Positions 1 to 5,671 of a stretch of DNA of 7,403 bases are shown piece by piece. Both the position numbers and the translations under genes were made by a program. How positions within the stretch are numbered: position 1 is the stretch's first letter; each line of letters opens with the position of its first letter. Source of the DNA: JBDSLU01 sp039916225 (GTDB lineage: Bacteria > Acidobacteriota > Vicinamibacteria > Vicinamibacterales > Vicinamibacteraceae); the NCBI GenBank assembly GCA_039916225.1, contig JBDSLU010000078.1, forward strand, positions 1 to 7,403. Reading direction: 5' to 3'. The notes under the pieces were generated by a model. It saw only the letters and a list, made by a program, of their open reading frames with translations. It made no database searches and had not been told where the DNA came from.

Positions 1-29
1 GCGGCGGACCCGATCAAGGAGCATCGAGC

Positions 30-1514
30 ATGCGGCAACACATCGTGAACCTGGCCATCGTCTCGCTGGCGCTGACGGGCGGCAGTGTTCTGGGCGCGGC
101 GGCGAAGCCGGAACGCCCGGGATGGCAGGCGCTGTTCGACGGCGCGACGATGAACGGCTGGAAGGCGTCTGAGCATCCGGAGTCGTGGAGCGTCAAGGAC
201 GGCATGCTCTCGTGCCGTGGCGACCGGGCACACCTGTTCTACATGGGCCCGATCCAGCAGGCCCAGTTCACCGATTTCGAAGCCGAGTTCGAGGTGCTGA
301 CGCAGACCGGGGCCAACTCCGGCGTCTACTTCCACACCGCGTGGCAGGACAGCGGCTGGCCGGTGCAGGGCTTCGAGATGCAGGTGAACAACCACCAGCC
401 GCATTTTCCCGGCGACAGCGGCGACACCTACATCGAGAACAAGAAGACCGGCAGCCTCTACGGCGTCCGCAACGCCTACAAGGCGCTGGCCCGCGACAAC
501 GAGTGGTTCACGCTGAAGCTGCGCGTGCAGGGGCCGCGCGTCCGCATCCACGTCAACGACACGCTGGTGGTCGACTACCTCGAGCCCGAGGGCGAGGTCG
601 CCGGGCTGCCGACACCGCTGCAGAAGATCGGGAAGGGCACGTTCGCGCTGCAGTGTCACGACGGCAAGAGCCAGGTGCAGTATCGCCGGATCGCGGTGCA
701 CCCGCTGCCGCCGGCGCCGGCGCCGGCGACCCGCGCCCCGAATCCGGATCCGGCCTTTGCCACGCGCTATCGCCTGGCCCGCGACAATTTCCCGCTGGTC
801 GACCTGCGCGCGCTCGACGTCAAGGACGCCGGCACGCTCGAGGCGGCCCTCGCCGCGGCACGCGGCGGTGCGCTCTTCGTCGGCGTCACGGCCTCGGCCG
901 GCAAGACACGCACCGTCAAGGACGACGCCGGTGTCGACGCCTTGGTGAAGCGCTATGGCGGCAAGCCGCTCTTTCTCGGCCTGCGCGCCGACGAGCGCGG
1001 CTGGGCGCACGCGATCACGCCGAAGGCGCTGGCGCGCCTCGACTTCGTGCTGCTCGACGGCGAAACGCTGATCGCCCGGCTGCCCAAGACGACCGCGTCC
1101 ACCGATCCGCAGGCCTACGGCGACGCCGTCCTCGCCGCGACCATCTCCGCGATCACGCGGGAGCCGATCGATATCTACGGTGCGCCGCTGTTCCTGCCCG
1201 CCACGTTCGTCGGGCAGCGCGACGCGATCTGGAACGAAGCGCGACAGCAGCAGCTGATCGACGCGCTGGTCACGCATCGCGTCGCCATCGAGATCAACGG
1301 GGCGCTGCAACTGCCCGGCGAGGCCTTCGTGCGCAAGGCCAAGGCCGCCGGCGCGAAGTTCACCCTGGGCCGTTGTGCGGTCGATACTTCCGCCGGAGAG
1401 TACTGCTTCGGCCTGCGCGAAAAGGTCGGCCTGTCGTGGCGCGACATGTACGAGCCTGGCCACGCGCCGCCGCGCGGCGCCAACGCCCGGCCCAGCGCGG
1501 GCGTCCTGCCGTAG
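30..1514 (+). CDS. Secreted DUF1080 (3-keto-disaccharide hydrolase-like) protein with C-terminal PHP-like domain
   Basis: Predicted exported protein of 494 residues. Start: AAGGAG at 16-21 lies 8 nt before ATG. Residues 1-25 are a Sec signal peptide (hydrophobic core, Ala-rich cleavage region). Residues about 31-226 match the DUF1080/3-keto-disaccharide hydrolase fold, a jelly-roll of the concanavalin type: GWQALFDG near the start, NSGVYFH, GFEMQV, and WFTLKLRV followed by HVND. A Pro/Ala linker (about 227-240) comes from a GCCGGC-rich stretch. The remainder resembles the PHP-like domains found beside DUF1080 in Planctomycetes, Bacteroidetes and Acidobacteria: REPIDIY, a FLP motif, VAIEIN at 418-423, and AKAAGAKFTLG ending near 447. 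The His-x-His expected at the start of a PHP domain reads R260-A-L262, so the domain is probably not a normal metal-dependent hydrolase. The likely role is binding or processing carbohydrate in the periplasm; the substrate is unknown. Family assignment is from motif memory. Confidence 0.85.
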   Translation: MRQHIVNLAIVSLALTGGSVLGAAAKPERPGWQALFDGATMNGWKASEHPESWSVKDGMLSCRGDRAHLFYMGPIQQAQFTDFEAEFEVLTQTGANSGVYFHTAWQDSGWPVQGFEMQVNNHQPHFPGDSGDTYIENKKTGSLYGVRNAYKALARDNEWFTLKLRVQGPRVRIHVNDTLVVDYLEPEGEVAGLPTPLQKIGKGTFALQCHDGKSQVQYRRIAVHPLPPAPAPATRAPNPDPAFATRYRLARDNFPLVDLRALDVKDAGTLEAALAAARGGALFVGVTASAGKTRTVKDDAGVDALVKRYGGKPLFLGLRADERGWAHAITPKALARLDFVLLDGETLIARLPKTTASTDPQAYGDAVLAATISAITREPIDIYGAPLFLPATFVGQRDAIWNEARQQQLIDALVTHRVAIEINGALQLPGEAFVRKAKAAGAKFTLGRCAVDTSAGEYCFGLREKVGLSWRDMYEPGHAPPRGANARPSAGVLP

Positions 1515-1540
1515 TCTCGGCCGTGCGTAGGGCGCCCGAT

Positions 1541-1557
1541 GCGGTGCCGGTATTCCT
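1541..1557 (-). repeat. 17-bp terminal motif, copy A
   Basis: Reverse complement reads AGGAATACCGGCACCGC. It differs from copy B (1761-1777) at two positions and forms an inverted pair with it, marking the left end of structured repeat 1. Confidence 0.85.
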
Positions 1558-1660
1558 GCGGCGCTCGCACATCAGCGCGAACGCCGGCGACGGTCGCGTT
1601 CGCCCCCATGCGTTCCGCAAGCCGGCAAGCCGCGCTCCGGCCGCAGTCAGCGTCAGATCA

Positions 1661-1682
1661 AGGTCGCGCCCCCGCGCGACCT
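1661..1682 (+). other. Central hairpin of repeat copy 1
   Basis: Nine perfect base pairs with a CCCC loop on the plus strand (GGGG on the minus strand). The equivalent hairpin at 3330-3351 has the same length, loop and pairing, but three pairs are replaced by other Watson-Crick pairs: G-C to C-G, T-A to G-C, and G-C to A-T. This is compensatory change seen directly in the sequence, and it supports a selected fold rather than chance GC-rich pairing. Confidence 0.85.
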
Positions 1683-1760
1683 CGTGATTGACTGCCTCCG
1701 CGCGTCTTGCGAGACGCGGCTGGCGCCGCGCTGCGACGGCCTGCTCCATACGAGGGCCGC

Positions 1761-1777
1761 AGGAACACCCGCACCGC
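1761..1777 (+). repeat. 17-bp terminal motif, copy B
   Basis: Reads AGGAACACCCGCACCGC. It is identical over all 17 bases to the reverse complement of copy C (3234-3250), 1.5 kb away on the other side of the HEASH gene. It marks the right end of structured repeat 1. Confidence 0.9.
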
Positions 1778-1910
1778 TGTCCCAGCACGTCCCTGCCGGC
1801 AGCAGTGCGTCTCCAAGCAACCAGCGACCAGCGCCAGGCTTCTCCAGCCGTCCTCAGAGAGGTGCCGACAGGGCGACTAGGCGGAATCGGCCGAGCGCCT
1901 CTGTGCTTCC

Positions 1911-1996
1911 AGAAGCCCCCGAAGTGCTTCTCGCAGCGATTCGAATCGCCTTCCCTACTCGGGAAGGTTGCCGACAAAACCACCGACGAGGTCGGT
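1911..1996 (+). promoter_or_regulatory. Hairpin-rich leader upstream of the HEASH gene
   Basis: Four perfect inverted repeats follow one another in 86 bases. AGAAGC at 1911 pairs with GCTTCT ending at 1931. GCGATTCGAATCGC (1936-1949) is a perfect 14-bp palindrome. CTTCCC (1950-1955) pairs with GGGAAG (1961-1966). ACCGAC (1982-1987) pairs with GTCGGT (1991-1996). A TATATC hexamer at 2006-2011 could be a -10 box, but no good -35 lies 17 bp upstream. If it is a -10 box, the last inverted repeat sits in the promoter spacer, where a repressor could bind. Alternatively these are RNA leader stems 75-160 nt before the start codon. The inverted repeats are certain; regulatory function is inference. 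Confidence 0.4.
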
Positions 1997-2069
1997 CGTG
2001 TCGGGTATATCTTTCATCGCAGGACACATTCAGCGCGGTCACGACGCTCTGGAACGGCGAGGGTAACGG

Positions 2070-3104
2070 ATGAACTTGCTTGGGCCTCGCGCCACGGCAA
2101 TCGTTCTGGCGACGGCCGTAGTGCTGATAGCCCCGAGCGCTGGCTTGGCCCAGCCGTCGGGTCGCCCGGCTGTCGCGACGACGACCCGCTTCGCGTTCTA
2201 CAGCGATTTCGCCACCAACCTCAGTGACGGTCTCATTGCCGCTGGCAGGGCGCGGCGTTCGAAAACGGCGGAGCTCTTTCGCTCGGGGGCTGAAAAGGCC
2301 TGTTTCGACGAACTCTCGGTAGCCGAGCGCGCGGCATGGAATCGTGCGGTCGACTACTACGCCGAGGTCGTCTCGCCCGGCCAATTCACCGATCGCGAGC
2401 AATCTCTCCCCCGGCTTGAACTTGCGGGGGTCGTGAAGAAGGAGGCGTTGACAAACGCCACGGACCAGCGGTTCCTCGAGATCATCGGCGGCTTTCGTGG
2501 CGCGGCAGCGCCGGCCTACGAACGCTGTCGATGGTCCGCTCAGGACGCCGCCAATCGCCACTGGATCGGCAACGTCCTTCCCCTGCTTGCGCGTCACGAG
2601 AAGACGCTTGGACAGCGACTATCGGAACTCTACGGGACGCAGTGGGCCGGCTTGCCCTTTCGAGTGGACGTGGTAGAAACCGTCTCTCATGCCGGTGCAG
2701 ATTCACTCAACCTGCGTCCTCCGGGACTCCACATATTGGTGTCGAGCGCGAATCCCGGCAATCAGGACCGAGCGGCCCTGGAGGTCGTGTTTCATGAGGC
2801 CTCTCATTTCCTGACGGGCCGCGACACACCGCTGCGCGAAGCGCTCGAGGCGGCGGCACGCAACGTCGGCGGCCGCGCTCCCGGCGACCTCGCTCACCCT
2901 GTGCACTTTTTCATGACGGGTGAAGCCGTGCGTCGGGTCCTCGAGAACGCTGGCGAGCCGCCCTACACGCCATATCTGTATGCGCTGAGCCTCTTCAGCG
3001 GTGAACTTCGCGATGCGCTCAAGAAGACCTGGCCCGCCTATATGGATGGCAAGCGCACGCTCCAGGACACTGCCGAGGACTTGATCCGCGCGCTCGGCAA
3101 ATAG
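2070..3104 (+). CDS. Secreted putative zinc metallopeptidase with HEASH motif
   Basis: Predicted exported protein of 344 residues that I cannot place in a named family. GAGGG at 2059-2063 lies 6 nt before ATG, a good ribosome binding site. Residues 1-27 form a signal peptide ending in an AxA-like GLA site. The N-terminal half is mostly helical, with no motif I recognise. The C-terminal half carries VVFHEASHFLTG, with HEASH at residues 242-246. HExxH is the zinc-binding and catalytic signature of zincin peptidases. FMTGEAVRR follows, with Glu285 about 39 residues after the second His, a plausible third zinc ligand of the gluzincin type. PLREALEAAA directly after the motif is also typical of uncharacterised HEASH proteins. 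The gene stands alone, flanked on both sides by inverted structured repeats, and by eye has a less GC-extreme codon choice than its neighbours. Peptidase activity, substrate and third ligand are inferred. Confidence 0.75.
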   Translation: MNLLGPRATAIVLATAVVLIAPSAGLAQPSGRPAVATTTRFAFYSDFATNLSDGLIAAGRARRSKTAELFRSGAEKACFDELSVAERAAWNRAVDYYAEVVSPGQFTDREQSLPRLELAGVVKKEALTNATDQRFLEIIGGFRGAAAPAYERCRWSAQDAANRHWIGNVLPLLARHEKTLGQRLSELYGTQWAGLPFRVDVVETVSHAGADSLNLRPPGLHILVSSANPGNQDRAALEVVFHEASHFLTGRDTPLREALEAAARNVGGRAPGDLAHPVHFFMTGEAVRRVLENAGEPPYTPYLYALSLFSGELRDALKKTWPAYMDGKRTLQDTAEDLIRALGK

Positions 3105-3177
3105 CGATACCGCGTAGCCTGCGTGCGTGGCAGACCGCGCGCGATGAAACCTGGGGCGCAACAGTGCGGCGCAATCG

Positions 3178-3197
3178 GCGCCCTCGCTTGTGGGCGC
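3178..3197 (+). terminator. Possible terminator hairpin after the HEASH gene
   Basis: GCGCCC and GGGCGC form a 6-bp GC stem with an 8-nt loop, 73 bp beyond the stop codon of the HEASH gene. No T-run follows, so it is a weak candidate. The rest of 3105-3233 shows nothing else I can identify. Confidence 0.2.
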
Positions 3198-3233
3198 GGA
3201 CCGGTCTCTCCGCTCAGGACGCCGCCAGGGTCC

Positions 3234-3250
3234 GCGGTGCGGGTGTTCCT
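3234..3250 (-). repeat. 17-bp terminal motif, copy C
   Basis: Reverse complement AGGAACACCCGCACCGC is identical to copy B. It marks the end of repeat 2 nearest the HEASH gene. Confidence 0.9.
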
Positions 3251-3329
3251 GGAGCGCGACTAGAGCCAGCCGACGCAGCGAGGCGCAATTCAGCGAGTCA
3301 CGCAAGACGCGCGAAGGCTCGCTAGTACG

Positions 3330-3351
3330 ACGGCGCACGGGGGTGCGCCGT
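3330..3351 (-). other. Central hairpin of repeat copy 2
   Basis: Nine perfect pairs with a CCCC loop on the minus strand (GGGG on the plus strand). It is the counterpart of 1661-1682, with three compensatory pair changes and no unpaired substitution. Confidence 0.85.
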
Positions 3352-3412
3352 TGCTCTGACGCTTCCGGAAGCCGTAGCGCGGCTTGCCGGCGCCAGCGAC
3401 CCGGAGCGCGCA

Positions 3413-3429
3413 AGGAATACCCGCACCGC
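3413..3429 (+). repeat. 17-bp terminal motif, copy D
   Basis: Reads AGGAATACCCGCACCGC, one substitution from copies B and C. The AATA variant is shared with copy A, so the two outer motifs (A, D) and the two inner motifs (B, C) resemble each other. This supports the inverted relationship of the two elements. Confidence 0.9.
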
Positions 3430-3468
3430 GTCAGCGGCGTCTACGCCGAAGGACGATCGGGGAGTCGG

Positions 3469-3891
3469 TCAGTCGTCGCCGGACGGACGGCGCTGGCGCG
3501 TCGCCTTGACCTCGGACCGCACGCGCTTCTCGCCGAGGCGCTGCTCGCGCTGACCCTTGCCCGGCTTGGTGGCGCGGCGCGACTTCGGGCGGTGCGTGGC
3601 CTGCTCGACGAGCGCGATGAGGCGGGTGCGCGCCGCCTCGCGGTTCATCGCCTGGGTGCGGTGCTCGCGGCTGTCGATGACCAGCACGCCTTCGAGAGTC
3701 ACGCGCTTGCCGGCGAGCGCCACGAGGCGGGTCTTGATCTCGAAGGGCAGCGTCGACGCGTGCACGTCGAAGCGCAGCTGGACGGCGGTCGAGACCTTGT
3801 TGACGTTCTGGCCGCCCGGGCCGGAAGCGCGGACGAAGCGCTCCTCGATCTCACGCTCGTCGAGCGACAAGGTCGGCGTGATCTCGAGCAT
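3469..3891 (-). CDS. arfB: Alternative ribosome-rescue factor ArfB (peptidyl-tRNA hydrolase, ICT1/YaeJ family)
   Basis: ArfB hydrolyses peptidyl-tRNA on ribosomes stalled at mRNA 3' ends, using a release-factor-type GGQ loop. A basic C-terminal tail enters the empty mRNA channel. The 140-residue product is full length for the family. RASGPGGQNVNK near the N-terminus places GGQ at residues 26-28, followed by the family-typical STAVQLRFDV. The last 35 or so residues are rich in Arg/Lys (THRPKSRRATKPGKGQ, then KRVRSEVKATRQRR), as expected of the tail. There is no stop-codon recognition domain, which separates it from RF1/RF2. It starts only 9 bp after the upstream secreted-protein gene and is likely co-transcribed with it. 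I see no clear Shine-Dalgarno, so translational coupling is possible. Its 3' end is followed closely by structured repeat 2. Confidence 0.95.
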   Translation of the reverse strand: MLEITPTLSLDEREIEERFVRASGPGGQNVNKVSTAVQLRFDVHASTLPFEIKTRLVALAGKRVTLEGVLVIDSREHRTQAMNREAARTRLIALVEQATHRPKSRRATKPGKGQREQRLGEKRVRSEVKATRQRRPSGDD

Positions 3892-3900
3892 GGCGCGCGC

Positions 3901-4377
3901 TCAGCGGACGATGGGGCAGCGATCGTCGACGACCCGGATCGACGTCGCGTCCATGACGGCGATGCCTTCCGAGATCGGCGCCCGCGCCGACTGCATGGGA
4001 TCGCCCGAGCGGGGCGCGCCGATGACGACGCGGGTGTTGCCGATGCGCGCGCCGGGTGCGTTGTCGCGGAGGTCGTTCTTGCGCACCAGGCCGATGATCT
4101 CGACGAGGTCGCCGTCGTGCGTCTTGACCACGTCGATCACCGCTCGCGGCCCGTTCAGGCGGAAGCTGCGGCCGGTGACATTGGGGCCGCGGCGCATGAA
4201 GTCCTCGCGCGGCTGGGTCGCGGTGAACACCCGGCCCTTCAGGCAGCCCGTGGTGGCGATCTCGACCGAATCGGTGGGGATCTTCTTGCCCTCCGGCTCC
4301 GGCGTCTGGTCCTGCGCCGAGGCGAGGCCCGGCAGCAGCAGGATACCGGCGAACACGAGGCGGGTCAGGGTCTTCAT
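3901..4377 (-). CDS. Small secreted protein, OB-fold-like, unknown function
   Basis: Product of 158 residues. The start is chosen at the ATG followed by a clear Sec signal peptide: Lys and Arg at positions 2 and 6, a hydrophobic core at 7-18, and cleavage after ASA at 19-21. The open frame extends further upstream but overlaps the end of ada and has no signal. The mature part is short and strand-rich. TTGCLKG (Cys45), SFRLNG and GDLVEIIGLV resemble the strand order of small OB-fold proteins in which VEI(I/T)G closes the barrel. A second Cys (154) sits four residues from the end and might pair with Cys45. It lies 55 bp after ada and 9 bp before arfB on the same strand. The OB-fold reading is inference from pattern; I do not recognise a named family. 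The ribosome binding site is weak. Confidence 0.75.
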   Translation of the reverse strand: MKTLTRLVFAGILLLPGLASAQDQTPEPEGKKIPTDSVEIATTGCLKGRVFTATQPREDFMRRGPNVTGRSFRLNGPRAVIDVVKTHDGDLVEIIGLVRKNDLRDNAPGARIGNTRVVIGAPRSGDPMQSARAPISEGIAVMDATSIRVVDDRCPIVR

Positions 4378-4432
4378 GAGTGGCTCGATGGCGGGACCGG
4401 CTGGCGCGGCGCCCCCGCCCAATCTACCACTC

Positions 4433-5551
4433 TCAGACGCGTCGCCCGGCGCGCCGGCCGGCCGGCGGCCGATCCGCTCCGCCCGGCCGCGCCCGCTCGT
4501 GCTCGAGCAGCGCGGTCTTGCGGTCGGCGCCCCAGCGGTAACCGCCCGACGTGCCGTCGGCGCGCACGACGCGATGGCACGGCACGACCAGCGCGACCGG
4601 GTTGGCCGCGCACGCTCGCGCCACGGCCCGGACGGCGGTCGGTCGCCCGATCGCCTGGGCGACCTGCTGATAGGAGCGGACTTGCCCATAGGGAATCGCC
4701 CGGAGCGCCCGCCAGACCTGCTGCTCGAACGGCGTGCCGCCGACGTCGACCGGCGGCGCATCGCCCTCCGCGGTGGCGAGCTGCCGGCGGATGGCCGCGA
4801 CGTGGCCGCGCAACACGGCATCCGCTGGAGCCAGATCGGCGTGCGGGAACTCGGCGGCGAGGTCGGCCTGGAGCGTCTCCGGGTCGTCGCCGAGCATCAC
4901 CCGGCACACGCCGCGGGCGGTGGCGGCGACGAGGAGCTGGCCGAACGGCGTCGGCGTCACGACGGCGCGGATGCGCTCGCCGGCGCCGCCGCGGCGATAG
5001 GCGCCGGGCGTCATCCCGAGATGCCGGCCGGCTTGTTCGTAGACGGCACGGCTCGATCCATAGCCTACGTCGTAGGTGGCGGTGGTCACGGGCACTCCTT
5101 CCTTCAGGCGGGATCGCAGGCGCGCCGCCCGCCGCTCGTCGGCGTAGGCCTTCGGCGAGGCGCCGAAGGTCCGCTGGAACGCGCGCTGCAAGTGGAACGG
5201 GCTGATGCCGCAGGCGGCGCCAAGGGCGGCCAGCGTCAGCCGCCCGTCGCGATCGGCGTCGACGTGCGCGTCGATCAGCCGGCGGGCGCGCTCGACCGCA
5301 CGCGCCGTGGCCGACGGGGCCGGCGTTCCGATCGGCTGACAACGCCGGCAGGCGCGGAAGCCGGCGGCCTCGGCGTCGACGCTGGTTCGGAACAGCCGCA
5401 CCCGATCGCGGCGCGGCCGGCGCGACGGGCACGATGGGCGGCAGAAAATCTTCGTGCTGCTGACGCCGTAGAGGAACTGTCCGTCGGCGCGCGCATCCCG
5501 CCCTTCGATGGCTCGCCAGGTGGCGTCCGGGATGGTGGCTGCGCGCGGCAT
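4433..5551 (-). CDS. ada: Ada: bifunctional methylphosphotriester sensor/regulator and O6-methylguanine-DNA methyltransferase
   Basis: Ada repairs alkylated DNA by irreversible methyl transfer to its own cysteines and, once methylated, activates the adaptive response. The 372-residue product has the full three-part layout. The N-terminal zinc domain has Cys37, Cys41, Cys68 and Cys71 (FCRPSCPSR...FRACRRCQP), Cys37 being the expected phosphotriester acceptor. An AraC-type helix-turn-helix domain covers about 83-187 (LAALGAACGISPFHLQRAF, then VGYGSSRAVYEQAG). The methyltransferase domain covers about 195-352, with VVPCHRVVR, acceptor Cys325, and SGGYRWG. The last 20 residues are a Pro/Arg/Gly-rich tail of no known role. 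The start at 5551 is chosen because homologues begin close to this residue; an in-frame ATG at 5587 would add 12 residues, and neither has a strong Shine-Dalgarno. The gene is divergent from the DUF2207 gene and heads the three-gene minus-strand group. Confidence 0.95.
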   Translation of the reverse strand: MPRAATIPDATWRAIEGRDARADGQFLYGVSSTKIFCRPSCPSRRPRRDRVRLFRTSVDAEAAGFRACRRCQPIGTPAPSATARAVERARRLIDAHVDADRDGRLTLAALGAACGISPFHLQRAFQRTFGASPKAYADERRAARLRSRLKEGVPVTTATYDVGYGSSRAVYEQAGRHLGMTPGAYRRGGAGERIRAVVTPTPFGQLLVAATARGVCRVMLGDDPETLQADLAAEFPHADLAPADAVLRGHVAAIRRQLATAEGDAPPVDVGGTPFEQQVWRALRAIPYGQVRSYQQVAQAIGRPTAVRAVARACAANPVALVVPCHRVVRADGTSGGYRWGADRKTALLEHERARPGGADRPPAGRRAGRRV

Positions 5552-5671
5552 GACGTCAGCGTAGCCGACGGCCTCGTCGCGCCGCATTCCGTTTCTTGCG
5601 CGGGTATCTCGAGCCCGGAAGCCGGCCGGGTGTCGAGGCGGCCGGCCCCGGTCGCTATGACATGATGCCGC
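5552..5671. promoter_or_regulatory. Divergent intergenic region between ada and the DUF2207 gene
   Basis: These 120 bp must hold the promoters for both divergent genes. I see no convincing -35/-10 pair or E. coli-type Ada box. Near the DUF2207 start, four ATGs cluster within 18 bp. One of them (5657) is in frame but stops after two codons (ATG ACA TGA), which rules it out as the start. No Shine-Dalgarno precedes the chosen ATG at 5672. Confidence 0.3.

Larger units (their letters stand above)
1524..1780 (+). repeat. Structured inverted-repeat element, copy 1
   Basis: Non-coding element that begins 10 bp after the DUF1080 stop codon and fills the first half of the 555-bp gap at 1515-2069. It is bounded by inverted 17-bp motifs at 1541-1557 and 1761-1777. 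Inside are a hairpin with 8-bp arms (1577-1584 and 1596-1603), a 16-bp block at 1621-1636, a 9-bp stem with a CCCC loop (1661-1682), and a 13-bp block at 1699-1711. The reverse complement of 3234-3447 aligns with it in the same order. The stretch from the central stem to the right motif is almost equal in length in both copies. This copy has about 40 extra bases between the left motif and the 16-bp block. Similarity continues left of the motif (a GCGTAG...GATGCGGTGC-type match), so the true edge is approximate. No convincing reading frame is seen. Function unknown: MITE-like element, folded recombination site or structured RNA are all possible. Confidence 0.8.
1524..3447. mobile_element. Candidate cassette-like unit bracketed by inverted structured repeats
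   Basis: Two homologous structured repeats in opposite orientation enclose one gene, the HEASH protein at 2070-3104, with its own leader and ribosome binding site. The arrangement resembles a composite unit with long inverted ends, or a gene flanked by two MITE-like copies. By eye the enclosed gene uses more A/T-ending codons than its neighbours, which would fit acquisition from elsewhere. No transposase, integrase or recombinase is present, and I could not find a clear target-site duplication at the outer edges. The repeats are seen; mobility is inferred. The alternative is that the two elements are independent 3'-end-associated repeats that happen to flank this gene. Confidence 0.35.
3234..3447 (-). 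repeat. Structured inverted-repeat element, copy 2
   Basis: Second copy of the element at 1524-1780, lying in the 364-bp gap 3105-3468 and in opposite orientation. It is bounded by inverted 17-bp motifs at 3234-3250 and 3413-3429. Read on the minus strand it starts 21 bp after the arfB stop codon, with a small GGCGT/ACGCC hairpin at 3436-3447. It then shows the same order as copy 1: terminal motif, the 16-bp block (3376-3391, identical to 1621-1636 inverted), central hairpin (3330-3351), the 13-bp block (3301-3313, identical to 1699-1711 inverted), terminal motif. Next to the 16-bp block, AAGCCG can pair with CGGCTT to make a further stem. The terminal motifs pair over 17 bp with one G-T wobble on the plus strand but an A-C mismatch on the minus strand, which hints at which strand folds. 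Function unknown. Confidence 0.8.

Noticed and set aside
185..1687. Second long plus-strand frame inside the DUF1080 gene
   Set aside because: It is an Arg/Ala/Gly-rich frame-shifted shadow with no recognisable domain; the DUF1080 frame has a signal peptide, ribosome binding site and family motifs.
1541..3429. Structured repeats as ordinary integron attC sites
   Set aside because: No RYYYAAC/GTTRRRY core boxes are visible at the ends, the two copies are in opposite orientation, and no integron integrase is in the window. The resemblance is limited to folded repeats beside a gene.
1541..3429. Repeats as remnants of a coding sequence, since one frame of each 17-bp motif reads QEHPHR, KEYPHR or QEYRHR
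   Set aside because: Differences between copies are not synonymous, frames break within the elements, and the compensated hairpin explains the conservation better.
1541..3429. CRISPR array
   Set aside because: Only four 17-bp motifs, arranged as inverted pairs with unequal spacing (about 200 bp and 1.5 kb); no cas genes.
1510..3470. Target-site duplication at the outer edges of the candidate unit
   Set aside because: Sequences just outside 1524 and 3447 show no convincing direct repeat; a partial resemblance is in inverted sense and may belong to the element itself.
5588..5610. Ada box upstream of ada (GCGCAAGAAA on the minus strand)
   Set aside because: It shares only a GCGCA core with the E. 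coli AAAGCGCA box and lacks the preceding A-run; a match this short is expected by chance in GC-rich DNA.
3190..5665. Long plus-strand open frames across arfB, the secreted protein gene and ada
   Set aside because: They are shadows of three recognisable minus-strand genes, and the products are Arg/Ala-rich without any known motif.
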